Source: JALSHZ01 sp964439815 (GTDB lineage: Bacteria; Pseudomonadota; Gammaproteobacteria; UWMA-0217). Taken from it: 42,329 nt of DNA. The translations under genes and the position numbers were made by a program. The notes under the pieces are model-generated. The model saw nothing but the letters and a program-made list of their open reading frames with translations, did not search any database and had not been told where the DNA came from. Below, piece by piece: positions 33,666-42,040 of the stretch; positions within the stretch are counted from its first letter, which is position 1, and every line of letters starts with the position of its first letter. Where the stretch lies: positions 1 to 42,329 of the forward strand of contig CAYTPO010000226.1 of the NCBI GenBank assembly GCA_964439815.1. The letters run 5' to 3'.

Positions 33666-33883
33666 CGTCGGAGAAAAGACTGTTTCCAGTCCTGGACAGG
33701 ATTGTTTGCCCACTATACTACTACTCCACCAAACCTGGCTCGATGGCGTACTACGCTGCTGTGATTGCCGCCCGGTTGGGCAATGCCGGGTATCTGATCT
33801 TTTTAGTGTGCTAACAGCCTTTTGGGTCGCGATGGATCTTGTATTTCCTTCCGGATGCGAAGGATTTCCCCGGCTGATGTTCA

Positions 33884-33980
33884 CCTGAATCCAAGGTTCA
33901 AACGGGGATGGATGATTCAAGATACCGGGTAACTGCTTATGTGAACTGCTCGCGGAATGGTTGTGATACCGGTTTCATGG
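33884..33980. repeat. Family D related repeat, inverted orientation
   Basis: CCTGAATCCAAGGTTCAAAC and GATACCGGGTAAC match the reverse complement of 16507–16635, and GATACCGGTTTCATGGTGG repeats the same core. The rest of 33666–33883 shows no supported gene. Confidence 0.4.
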
Positions 33981-33994
33981 TGGTTTAAAAAAAT

Positions 33995-34184
33995 CCAGGA
34001 GTCTGTCGGACTTAACCGTCTGAAGTGAAAATCACTGGGGGTTAAGTCAGTTTATCGTGTGAGGAGAATAGCAGCGCTATTTGGCGAACAGGATAAGCTG
34101 ACTTAATCGCCATCCAGAGATTTGCACCCCAAGGGCACTTCCTGCGGGCGCAGCCAAACAGCGTTAAGTCCGACAGGCTCCCAG
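33995..34184. repeat. Family A small mobile element, 190 bp
   Basis: Flanked by a direct CCAG on both sides rather than CTAG. The body closely matches 24881–25082, including the internal inverted pair TTAAGTCAGTTTATC / GATAAGCTGACTTAA and TGCACCCCAAGGGCACTTCC. It lies 25 bases downstream of the large lipoprotein gene on the opposite strand. Confidence 0.88.
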
Positions 34185-34209
34185 GCTTCATCCTTTGGTT
34201 AAGCAGGTA

Positions 34210-36387
34210 CTACTGATCAACCCAGTCCAGCTCAGTCTTGTAGATTCTGTGCCAGGTCTCTCTGCCATTGAAGTAGATGTACCCCTGCTCATCCTGAAAC
34301 CCCGGAATCCATTGAACATATTTTGAGAGTGGCCCTTTTGACCGGGCTGCAAATGAAATCAGCTCCTGAACATCGACCGTGCCATCCGGCCGCTCCTTGA
34401 TGCCAAAAACACGGCCTCGATCATCTCTCATCTTTCCTTCAGCTGATGAGGACATCAATACAATATCGGAACCGCTCCTGTCCTTCACCCACATATGGTA
34501 CCAATGGGAGCCGTTGGCGAGTTCGGCTATGACTTCATCGTATCGGTATTGTGGGTCATCGATGGCGATAACGGGATGATTGCGTTTTATCTTACGGTCG
34601 TGATCTTCCCTCGTTATCCTGCCTGTTTTCAGGTGGTAGTAGGTTATCCCCTTTCTCGTCTTTCCCGATTTCAGTAAGGGCGTCAGTGCCGGCCAGCCGG
34701 ATGTGTTGGTGTAATGCTTTCTGGATATACGGGAAATCACCTGCTTTTCCGATTCCGAATCCGTATTCCAGTACACATATCCCTTTGTAAACCAGATGGA
34801 GAGTGTGCGGAAAGTCTGGGAGCCCATCGCTACCAAGTGAAACGTCTTGCCCCTATCCCGGGAGTAATACAGCCTGGCATGTTCGTTCCGGTCACCGGTT
34901 CCAACCCATATATGGCCGGTATAGGGGTCGACGGTTACAACATGAATATGGCGTACGGCGTTGATCAGCTTCCCGTTCTTTTCCCAATTGGTCTTGGAGT
35001 CAAAGGTTTTTACCTCTTCCCATTGTCCGGCCCCACCGGAAGTGAACTTTCCTCTGACCACGGAATGACGGTTGGTTGCGTCAACCGAATACTCACCGCT
35101 GTAAAGGTAGAGTGTCTGTGATGCCTCATCATATTCATAGTCAAACATGTGCACCAATCCACCCAGTTTGGTGGTCTTTATCTCGGTCCAGTTCACCATG
35201 TCTGCTGAGCGATAGATCTTGTTTCCAGTCCTGGCAAAATGTCCCATGGGGGTGTTCAGCACAATGGGCTTGTCGGGTTGCTCGGGGAAGCTGCCGGCGA
35301 GATTGGAGGTCCGCATCCCATCAGTGGAATAGTAGGATTTGGGACCTGCTGTGTGGTAAAGCCTGTTGCCTTGCCTGGTGAGCAGAAACCCGGTGGAAGG
35401 CGTAGCTGCCACTGTCAGGCTGGAGCGGTTTGCCACCCAATTGACGATGGTGATTTCACAAAAGTCGCTTGCGCCACCGGTTTTGGCAGTTGCGGTGATC
35501 CGCGCTCTCCCCTTTACGCCCATGAAATCCTTTTTTGCCAATATTGTTCCCTTGCTGTCTACCGTGACGTTGGGATTGTCCGATTTCCAGCTAACCGGAT
35601 AGTTGTCGGTTACGGTCAATCGATATGGTTTGCCGACAGGTAGCGAAAGGTGTTTGCAGCTGACAACAAAGGGTTGCTGTCTGGTGGCACTGTTACCGAT
35701 TTCCGGTGTGGGATCGCTGAAGAAGACCTTTCTTTCACCCCCATCCGGATAGCGCCCGTAGGATTGACCTGCCGGTATGATCAGCTTGTCGAGCTGATCG
35801 AAAAGCGTCTTGCCATCGACACTGATCAGTTCGACCCTGTGTGCCGCGTGAAGGGGAAAGCTGGTGTGAAGATTGGCGACTGCTGCCGTGCGATTCTTTC
35901 CCGATCCCCAGATCCGCAGGAAGTTGCCTGGCCTGACCGATACTGCTGGAAACTGCCATACGCGTTTTGGGTCACCATCCATCCTGAGGGCATAGGTCGA
36001 CATGTCAACTGGTGTGTCGCCTCTGTTATAGATCTCTACCCAGGGATAGCGATCGTTGTCTTCGGCAAAGTATTTCTTCTTATCCGAATTGATGGTGAGC
36101 ATCAATTCATTGATCACTATCGAAGAGCGGGAAACCGCCAACCTGATGGTCTCTGGAGTGGTGTTGGTTGTCGGTATCGAGTCGGTTTCCGGTTCCGCTT
36201 CTTTGGCTGTATTGCCTGGAATCGAGAATGTGGAATCGAGATTGGTTATGGCATCCTGGGGTGGTGTAACAGGATTGTGGCCCTCGGTTATCGATTCACT
36301 GGTTGAACTCTTGCTGCATGCGGCCATCGCCAGCAAAACGGCAAGTAGAAGAGTTGGCAGTAATGCCTGCCGGAAAATTAAAGCCAT
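34210..36387 (-). CDS. Large lipoprotein with lamin-tail, Ig-like and sialidase-like propeller domains
   Basis: 725 residues from ATG 36387; an in-frame TTG at 36426 would add 13. The signal ends in the lipobox LAMAAC. A Ser/Thr/Pro-rich tether leads to a lamin-tail domain (SIVINELMLTINSD, WVEIYNRGDTPVDMS, LRIWGSGKNR), then a bacterial Ig-like domain (PVSWKSDNPNVTVDSKGTIL, ARITATAKTGG), then a BNR/sialidase-like propeller with TGHIWVGTGDRN and LYYSRDRGKTFHLV. It is probably displayed at the cell surface and binds or processes a polymer. Catalytic residues are not recognised. It is transcribed alone. Confidence 0.8.
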   Translation of the reverse strand: MALIFRQALLPTLLLAVLLAMAACSKSSTSESITEGHNPVTPPQDAITNLDSTFSIPGNTAKEAEPETDSIPTTNTTPETIRLAVSRSSIVINELMLTINSDKKKYFAEDNDRYPWVEIYNRGDTPVDMSTYALRMDGDPKRVWQFPAVSVRPGNFLRIWGSGKNRTAAVANLHTSFPLHAAHRVELISVDGKTLFDQLDKLIIPAGQSYGRYPDGGERKVFFSDPTPEIGNSATRQQPFVVSCKHLSLPVGKPYRLTVTDNYPVSWKSDNPNVTVDSKGTILAKKDFMGVKGRARITATAKTGGASDFCEITIVNWVANRSSLTVAATPSTGFLLTRQGNRLYHTAGPKSYYSTDGMRTSNLAGSFPEQPDKPIVLNTPMGHFARTGNKIYRSADMVNWTEIKTTKLGGLVHMFDYEYDEASQTLYLYSGEYSVDATNRHSVVRGKFTSGGAGQWEEVKTFDSKTNWEKNGKLINAVRHIHVVTVDPYTGHIWVGTGDRNEHARLYYSRDRGKTFHLVAMGSQTFRTLSIWFTKGYVYWNTDSESEKQVISRISRKHYTNTSGWPALTPLLKSGKTRKGITYYHLKTGRITREDHDRKIKRNHPVIAIDDPQYRYDEVIAELANGSHWYHMWVKDRSGSDIVLMSSSAEGKMRDDRGRVFGIKERPDGTVDVQELISFAARSKGPLSKYVQWIPGFQDEQGYIYFNGRETWHRIYKTELDWVDQ

Positions 36388-36540
36388 CTTGAACCCCAAG
36401 AGTGGATGGCCATCAGTCGGTATCAACCCGATGGCACAGAAAAATAGGGGGCAGAGCTGGTCAAGCCAGGAGTGGTTACTGAATGATAAAGTCCGTTAGC
36501 AGATGAATAATCTGATCAATCGTGTATTGGGTGTAACCAG

Positions 36541-36695
36541 AATTCGAGGCTTGAACACGGTGTCAGGCACCAGCGCCTGATTCCTCGGTGGCTTGAAAAT
36601 TCCGGCTTCGTTCATGGGGGAAGCGAGAATTTTCTGAAACCATCGTGAAACCGGTATCTGGTACCATCTATTCCTGTATGCGCCCCGGATTCGGG
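36541..36695. repeat. Family D dispersed repeat, second long copy
   Basis: It shares CGAGGCTTGAA, the CGGTG-CAGG region and GAAACCGGTATC with 16507–16635, with insertions. It occupies the 557-base gap between the large lipoprotein and trmL. Confidence 0.5.
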
Positions 36696-36864
36696 TAATA
36701 CCTCTGAGCTTGGTAATAGCAGCGTTGCCTGGATATTGGTTTTTTCAAGTAGCAACGACCCCTCTTATCTGTATTATGCTACGGTTCGTCTCCTTTCGGA
36801 ATCAAGTGAAGATGGTCTTGAATGGTCGGTTTCTGGTTGTAAATGTGAAGTGGTTGGCACTTTG
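36649..36864 (+). pseudogene. Possible C-terminal gene fragment
   Basis: An open frame of about 71 codons without a clear start ends at 36864. Its sequence, with NSSVAWILVFSSSNDPSYLY and GLEWSVSGCKCEVVGTL, reads like protein rather than noise, but the codon use differs from neighbouring genes. Its 5' side merges into the family D repeat, so a gene may have been cut by repeat insertion. I do not recognise it and it could be chance. Confidence 0.2.
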
Positions 36865-36944
36865 TAATCTTGACACAATGATTTTCAACGGTATTTGCAT
36901 TGTGCTGGTGGCAGTGCAGGAGCGCATGAAACTCGAAGAGTTGG

Positions 36945-37409
36945 TCAGTCTTCACCGAAAAACTGCTGTTGCCGCCAGGCTTCGTAACTGATGATGGCGG
37001 CTGCGTTGGCGAGATTGAGGCTGCGGCTGCCGGCCTTCATTGGTATTCTGATGCGGTGTTTCGCCTCAAAGGTGTTGAGGATGGTGTCGGGCAGGCCTGA
37101 TGTTTCGGGGCCGAATAGCAGCACATCGCCCGACTGGTAGCGGATCTTGTCGTACGATGTGCTGCCTTTTGTCGTGCAGGCGAAGATTCTATGGCCTTCC
37201 ATGGTCTCTCTGAAAGAGCGGTAGTCTGGGTGCCGGGTGACGTTGGTGAGGTCGTGATAGTCCAGCCCGGCGCGGCGAAGCTGTTTGTCTTCGAGCTGGA
37301 ATCCCAGGGGTTCGATCAGGTGGAGTTGACAGCCATTGTTGGCGGCCAGCCGAATGATATTGCCAGTGTTGGGGGCAATGCGGGGTTCGTGGAGTGCAAT
37401 ATGGAACAT
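36945..37409 (-). CDS. trmL: tRNA (cytidine(34)-2'-O)-methyltransferase
   Basis: 154 residues, the normal size. A SPOUT-fold methyltransferase that modifies the wobble base of tRNA-Leu. The sequence starts with the family pattern MFHIALHEPRIAPNTGNIIR, and the knot region LLFGPETSGLP and RSLNLANAAAIISYEAWRQ that binds S-adenosylmethionine is intact. It follows gpsA on the same strand after 31 bases, an arrangement common in gammaproteobacteria. Confidence 0.95.
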   Translation of the reverse strand: MFHIALHEPRIAPNTGNIIRLAANNGCQLHLIEPLGFQLEDKQLRRAGLDYHDLTNVTRHPDYRSFRETMEGHRIFACTTKGSTSYDKIRYQSGDVLLFGPETSGLPDTILNTFEAKHRIRIPMKAGSRSLNLANAAAIISYEAWRQQQFFGED

Positions 37410-37440
37410 GGCGTTTGCTGCTGTGCCCGGACTCTGTTGT

Positions 37441-38451
37441 TCAGTATTCGGCTTTCAGGCTGCGATTCAGCAGTGCCTGTACGGCGGCTTCCGGCGCAAG
37501 ATCCTCGTAGAGAATCCTGTAGACAAGGGTGCAGATGGGCATTTCGACCTCGGCTGAGGCCATCAGCTTCATCACGCTTCTGGCGGTGATGGCACCTTCG
37601 ACGACCTGGCCGATTTCAGCCTTGGCTGCTTCGGCATTATGGCCTCTACCCAGTGCCAGCCCAAAACGGCGATTGCGGGATTGGTTGTCGGTGCAGGTCA
37701 GAATCAGGTCTCCCAGACCGGCAAGCCCCATCAATGTCTCCTGATGGGCACCCATGACTTCTCCCAGGCGGATGATCTCGGCCAGTCCGCGAGTAATCAG
37801 TGCGGCGCGGGCGTTGGCGCCGTAGTGCAATCCATCGGAGATGCCGGCAGCAATGGCGAGCACATTCTTGACTGCGCCACCCAGTTCCACGCCTATGACA
37901 TCGCTGCTGGTGTACATCCGCAGGTTCTTGCCGTGGAACAAGGCTGCGACATCTCGTTGCAGTACGCTGTCTTCTGCTGCAACAGACATGGCGGTAGGCA
38001 TGCCCCGGGCCACCTCCCCTGCAAAGGTTGGACCGGAAATGATGGCATAGGGCATGTCTTCTCCCAGCTCCTCCTCGATCACTTCGTGCAGCAGGCTGCC
38101 GCTTTGGTGTTCGATACCCTTGGTGGCCCAGATGATGCGACAGACTTGGGGCAGATGGGATTGCAGGCGGCTGAGAAACTCGCGGAAGTGTTCGCTGGGG
38201 ATAACGATAAGGTGGTAGAAGGAAGCCTGGGCCACGGCCTCCAGGTCGTCTTCGGGGTGCAGTTGTGGCGGCAGTGCGACGCCGGGCAGGTATTTCTCGT
38301 TGCTGCGGGTTTGTCGCATGGCCGCCATCTGCTCGCGGTTGCGTCCCCAGAGATGAACGTCATGACCGATACGGGCAAGATGAATGGCCAGCGCAGTTCC
38401 CCAGGAGCCCGCGCCGTACACTGAAATCGACTGCCCCATTACCGGTGCCAT
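37441..38451 (-). CDS. gpsA: Glycerol-3-phosphate dehydrogenase [NAD(P)+]
   Basis: 336 residues from ATG 38451; ATG 38439 (MGQSISVYGAGSWG) is an equally good start by similarity. It makes sn-glycerol 3-phosphate for phospholipid synthesis. The NAD(P)-binding loop VYGAGSWGTALA, WATKGIE, ISGPTFAGEVA, the catalytic Lys region GGAVKNVLAIAAGISDG and GLGDLILTCT are all present. It is 4 bases from secB, the usual secB–gpsA order. Confidence 0.97.
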   Translation of the reverse strand: MAPVMGQSISVYGAGSWGTALAIHLARIGHDVHLWGRNREQMAAMRQTRSNEKYLPGVALPPQLHPEDDLEAVAQASFYHLIVIPSEHFREFLSRLQSHLPQVCRIIWATKGIEHQSGSLLHEVIEEELGEDMPYAIISGPTFAGEVARGMPTAMSVAAEDSVLQRDVAALFHGKNLRMYTSSDVIGVELGGAVKNVLAIAAGISDGLHYGANARAALITRGLAEIIRLGEVMGAHQETLMGLAGLGDLILTCTDNQSRNRRFGLALGRGHNAEAAKAEIGQVVEGAITARSVMKLMASAEVEMPICTLVYRILYEDLAPEAAVQALLNRSLKAEY

Positions 38452-38455
38452 CGGA

Positions 38456-38974
38456 TCAGTGCTTTACGTCTTCGGAGGATGTCTCTTCGGCCGGTGCTGC
38501 CTCTGCCGAGGCAGCTTCGGTATCGGTACCTTGCTGGTTTTCCTGCAGGTGCTGGGCATAGAGCGCATCGAAGTTGATGGGCGCCAGCAGTTGTTGCGGG
38601 AAACCGCCTCTGACAGCCATCTCGCTGATCAGCTCGCGGGCAAACGGGTAGATGATATTGGGGCAGTAACTTGCCAGCAGATGGGCCAGTTGCTCGTCCG
38701 GATAGCCGGCTGCCACAAAGATTCCTGCCTGTTTGACCTCGACCAGATAGGCCATCTCACCTTCCGATTTGACGGTCAGCGTAATATTCAGCTCAACCTC
38801 GTAGACGCCTTCAGACAGCGAGCGGTGTGCGGTGTTCAACTCGACACCTACCTCGGGATTGAAGGCCTTGGTGAATACGGCAGGCGCGCTGGGTGACTCG
38901 AATGAGAGGTCCTTGATGTAGATTCTCTGTATCTCGAATTGCTGTTGTGGCTGGTTGGCTTGTTCTTCGGCCAT
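38456..38974 (-). CDS. secB: Protein-export chaperone SecB
   Basis: 172 residues. It keeps precursors unfolded and delivers them to SecA. The typical core FEIQRIYIKDLSFESPSAP, LNTAHRSL, VEVKQAGIFVAAG and YCPNIIYPFARELISEMAVRGGF (shown here in parts) is intact. The C-terminal tail is longer and more acidic (Glu/Ala-rich) than in E. coli. It lies between gpsA and a thioredoxin gene on the same strand. Confidence 0.95.
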   Translation of the reverse strand: MAEEQANQPQQQFEIQRIYIKDLSFESPSAPAVFTKAFNPEVGVELNTAHRSLSEGVYEVELNITLTVKSEGEMAYLVEVKQAGIFVAAGYPDEQLAHLLASYCPNIIYPFARELISEMAVRGGFPQQLLAPINFDALYAQHLQENQQGTDTEAASAEAAPAEETSSEDVKH

Positions 38975-38989
38975 GATGGTGTTGTTCCT

Positions 38990-39427
38990 TTAGAGTTGTT
39001 TGTTGATCCAGGTATCGAGCTGTTTCTGCTTGATCGCGCCAGTCAGGCGATCCAGCTCCTTGCCCCGCTTGAACAGGATCAGGGTGGGGACGGCCCGGAT
39101 ACGATGGGTCTTGATGGTTGAGGGATATTCCTGCGTGTTGACTTTAACAAACCGCAAGGTATTGAGGTATCGCTTTGCCGCCTGATCGAGCAGTGGCATC
39201 ATCATTTTGCATGGGCGGCATCCGGGTGCCCAGAAGTCAGCCAGTAATGGAATCTGGTCATGGCGGATGTTGCGCTTCAGGCGCTCATCGGAGAGGGCTG
39301 CGACCTGGCCGGTAAACAACCGTTTGTGACAATGGCTGCAGTGTGGAGTGTCGGTCTTGATGAGTGATGTGGGTATGCTGGCGGTTTTCTGGCAGTGAGG
39401 GCAGACCGTGCGGATTACATCAGCCAT
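38990..39427 (-). CDS. trxC: Thioredoxin 2-like protein with an N-terminal zinc ribbon and CRPC active site
   Basis: 145 residues from ATG 39427, which overlaps the grxC stop. An N-terminal zinc ribbon has CPHC and CSHC pairs, as in TrxC. The thioredoxin domain has FWAPGCRPCKMMMP instead of the usual WCGPC, so the residue between the cysteines is Arg, and cis-Pro is in VPTLILFKRG. The changed active site would be expected to alter redox potential or partner choice. Both cysteines are kept. Probably co-transcribed with grxC and secB. Confidence 0.88.
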   Translation of the reverse strand: MADVIRTVCPHCQKTASIPTSLIKTDTPHCSHCHKRLFTGQVAALSDERLKRNIRHDQIPLLADFWAPGCRPCKMMMPLLDQAAKRYLNTLRFVKVNTQEYPSTIKTHRIRAVPTLILFKRGKELDRLTGAIKQKQLDTWINKQL

Positions 39428-39707
39428 TTGCCTCGGCGCTCTGCTCAAGCAGCGGATCGAGACGGCCTTCCCGATCAAGCGCGGCCATGTCGTCATAACC
39501 GCCAATATGATGTTCGCCAATGAAGATCTGCGGCACCGTGATCAGGCCGCCGCTGCGTTCGACCATGATATCGGCCTGACTTGGCTCCTGGTCGATGCGG
39601 ATTTCATGAATCTCGACGTTCTGTTTTTGCCCCAGCAATCGCTTGGCCCACATGCAATAAGGGCAGAATGCGGAGGTATAGAGGGTGACCTTGGCAGCCT
39701 GGCTCAT
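39420..39707 (-). CDS. grxC: Glutaredoxin 3
   Basis: 95 residues with the CPYC active site (AFCPYCMWAK), TVPQIFIGEHHIGGYDD, which holds the glutathione-binding cis-Pro and GG motif, and a normal length. It reduces disulfides and glutathione mixed disulfides in the cytoplasm. It overlaps the rhodanese gene by 4 bases upstream and the thioredoxin gene by 8 downstream, so all are likely one transcript. Confidence 0.95.
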   Translation of the reverse strand: MSQAAKVTLYTSAFCPYCMWAKRLLGQKQNVEIHEIRIDQEPSQADIMVERSGGLITVPQIFIGEHHIGGYDDMAALDREGRLDPLLEQSAEANG

Positions 39708-40129
39708 TTCTTTGCAAGAGGAAGATTGGCCGATTCCCAGGCGACAATGCCCCCTTTCAGGTTGGCAACCTCGGCAAAGCCCCGGGATTTCAGTTGCTTG
39801 CAGACACTGATCGAGCGCTGTCCAGAGCGGCAGTAGACCAGTGTCTTGCCATCCTTAAACTTATCGAGCTCGCTTGCCCGCCGGCCAAAATCGCTCAGCG
39901 GTATGTGTTTTGCACCGTTGATCCTGCCCCCGGTCATCTCGCTGTTTTCGCGGATATCGAGTATCAGAGGATCGTCGTGATTGATCAGCTGAACGGCTTC
40001 CTGCGGCGAGATATCGCCGAAGTCGCGGGTGAGGCGCTGAATTTCGGTCCAGATGACGAGGCCGAGCGTGATGATGAATGCGCCAACCAGCAGGGGGTGG
40101 CGCTGGACAAAGTCCAGTATTTCAGACAT
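39704..40129 (-). CDS. Membrane-anchored rhodanese-like protein (YibN type)
   Basis: 141 residues. One N-terminal membrane segment (HPLLVGAFIITLGLVIWTE) precedes a rhodanese domain with LILDIRENSEMTGGRINGA and the catalytic loop VYCRSGQRS, where Cys is the sulfur-carrying residue. This matches the YibN type, found upstream of grxC and secB in gammaproteobacteria. It probably handles persulfide sulfur at the membrane. Its gene is preceded by an ArsR-family regulator in the same direction. Confidence 0.92.
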   Translation of the reverse strand: MSEILDFVQRHPLLVGAFIITLGLVIWTEIQRLTRDFGDISPQEAVQLINHDDPLILDIRENSEMTGGRINGAKHIPLSDFGRRASELDKFKDGKTLVYCRSGQRSISVCKQLKSRGFAEVANLKGGIVAWESANLPLAKK

Positions 40130-40178
40130 GGCGGAAACTTGTTGTAGTTTGATTCAATTCAAGGGTTGACGGGCGATG

Positions 40179-40511
40179 TCAGGAGCAAAAGACTTCCTGC
40201 ATCATGTCAATCAGGCGCAGGGTTCTTGAATCACCAACCCGGTAATAGACCCGGTTGGCGTCCTTGCGCGATGCAAGAATACCCTTATCCCGAAGGATCG
40301 CCAAGTGTTGCGAGATATTGCTTTGGGAGGTGCCAACGCATTCGACAATTTCCTGGACACTGACTTCCTGTTCACCCAGAGTACACAGTATCCTCAGCCT
40401 CAACGGGTGAGACATGGCTTTCAGTGAACGAGAGGCCCTTTCGATATCTTCTTCTCTTTTCAAGAGTTCGGATGCGGTAATACTTCCACACAGATCAGCA
40501 GACTGAGACAA
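40179..40511 (-). CDS. ArsR-family transcriptional regulator
   Basis: 110 residues from a TTG at 40511 preceded by GAGAGGG. The winged helix has LRILCTLGEQEVSVQEIVECVG and the recognition helix TSQSNISQHLAILRDKG. Only scattered Cys remain (near residues 8, 28, 38 and the C-terminal FCS), so a metal or sulfur-reactive site is possible but not defined. It lies upstream of the rhodanese and redox genes, which suggests redox or sulfur response. The AT-rich gap to envC (40512–40609) probably holds both divergent promoters. Confidence 0.9.
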   Translation of the reverse strand: MSQSADLCGSITASELLKREEDIERASRSLKAMSHPLRLRILCTLGEQEVSVQEIVECVGTSQSNISQHLAILRDKGILASRKDANRVYYRVGDSRTLRLIDMMQEVFCS

Positions 40512-40609
40512 TATTTCGCCCTCTCTTTCGTTAAGCGTTATGGTTTTATATTACCGCTAAATAGGTAAATAATGAAATACTAAACTGCTGATATACATTA
40601 AATAACCAC

Positions 40610-41785
40610 ATGTTCCTGCGAAAAAACCGCCATAAACAGCAATTAAGGGAAATTTTCCCGGCCAGGACAGTCGTCTGGCTGCTGCTATTCCTTTGCCAAT
40701 TGATAGTAGTGAACGTCAGCAGCGCCGAAAGTTCATCGGATTCGGTCAAGAAGGAACTGGATCTCATCAACAGCAAGATTCAGGCCCTGAACAGGAAGAA
40801 GCTGGAGCAGGAGGGGGAAGTCGGCAAGCTGCAGCTGAAGATCAAGATGCTGGACAAGCAGGTTGCCAGTAACCTGCGCAGCCTGAAGAAGCTCAACAAG
40901 CGTATTCGTGTCACCAGCGACAAGCTTGGCAAGTTGAATGAGCGATTGCAGGCCGAGTCCGCCGAACTGCAGCATCACAGGGAATTGCTTGCCAACCATA
41001 TCAGAGCGCTGTATCACGCGCCGGCCCAGGCTCGCATGCAGACATTGTTGCGCCCCGATGGTGCTTTGCTGCAACAGCGCAATCAGGTCTACTTCGGATA
41101 CCTGCATGATGCCCGTATGGCGCAACTGAAGATCCTCGGTAGCCGTTTGCAGAAGCTCGAGTCGACCAACCAGGATCTGTCCGGAGAGTTGAAGAAGCTG
41201 CGGCAGCTGAAGAAGAAGGCGGAGATTACGCGTCAGGCCCTGAAAAAGGATCGCAGGACGCGTAGTGCCACGATTGCCAAGTTGAACAAACGCCTGAAAT
41301 CCTCGCAGAACAAACTGAAGGATCTTGCGGCAAATCGCGAACAGCTCAATGAACTGCTGGAAAGGCTGCGCTTTGCGGCTGCAAATCCGGCCTTGCTGGA
41401 CAAGGGCAAGGCCGGATTTGCGGGATTGCGGGGCAGCCTGAGCTGGCCCCTGAAGGGGACGGTGAAGAAAACCGGGTTGGCTCCCGGGGTTACCATCATG
41501 GCGCCAGCAGGTGAAAAGGTACACGCCATCAGTAATGGTACCGTGGTGTTCGCCGACTGGATGCGAGGGTTCGGATTACTGATCATCATAGATCACGGGG
41601 GGGGCTACATGAGCCTCTATGGTCGGAATCAAAGCCTGTTCAGGGCGCCGGGAGATCAGGTGAAACTGGGTTCGGTCATTGCCACGGCGGGGAAAAGTGG
41701 CGGCTACTCCCAGCCGGGTATCTATTTCGAGATTCGCAAGGACGCCAAGCCGCTCGATCCCCGCAAATGGTGCAAGGGGTCATAA
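40610..41785 (+). CDS. envC: Murein hydrolase activator EnvC
   Basis: 391 residues. A signal/membrane segment (TVVWLLLFLCQLIVVNV) is followed by a long coiled coil of about 220 residues rich in Lys, Leu and Glu, then a LytM-type domain from about residue 285. The LytM metal-binding residues are degenerate (YGRNQSL and IYFEIRKD instead of the HXXXD and HXH motifs), as expected for EnvC, which activates amidases at the division site rather than cutting peptidoglycan itself. It is followed by a carboxy-terminal protease gene, a common pairing. Confidence 0.93.
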   Translation: MFLRKNRHKQQLREIFPARTVVWLLLFLCQLIVVNVSSAESSSDSVKKELDLINSKIQALNRKKLEQEGEVGKLQLKIKMLDKQVASNLRSLKKLNKRIRVTSDKLGKLNERLQAESAELQHHRELLANHIRALYHAPAQARMQTLLRPDGALLQQRNQVYFGYLHDARMAQLKILGSRLQKLESTNQDLSGELKKLRQLKKKAEITRQALKKDRRTRSATIAKLNKRLKSSQNKLKDLAANREQLNELLERLRFAAANPALLDKGKAGFAGLRGSLSWPLKGTVKKTGLAPGVTIMAPAGEKVHAISNGTVVFADWMRGFGLLIIIDHGGGYMSLYGRNQSLFRAPGDQVKLGSVIATAGKSGGYSQPGIYFEIRKDAKPLDPRKWCKGS

Positions 41786-41870
41786 AAATGCATCTTAACG
41801 CCAATATAATTGGGTATATGCAACCACGCTTTGTTGTTTGTCGTTATACTATCGGCATTGAATTCATGGT

Positions 41871-41990
41871 GTAACTAACCGGCTTTCCCCTGAAACCCGT
41901 CATCTCTGCGTTGGGAAATGCTCTTTACGATTGTAAACTCGCATTTCCCGCCGTGATTTGCCGGATTTCAGTGGCAATCCGGGCAGTTAC
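41871..41990. repeat. Family C repeat, copy 2, 120 bp
   Basis: Bounded by the inverted ends GTAACT and AGTTAC. It aligns over its whole length with 25531–25649. It lies between envC and the protease gene, so it may interrupt a former operon. The rest of the 255-base gap shows nothing else. Confidence 0.68.
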
Positions 41991-42040
41991 ACTTGTTTTG
42001 ACTACTCACCGAGTAGTTACTTTATGGTTAGGAGTACTGA

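Noticed and set aside
33666..33920. N-terminal extension of the ABC ATPase
   Set aside because: The extra 85 residues are low-complexity and not part of the family; ATG 33665 gives a normal start.
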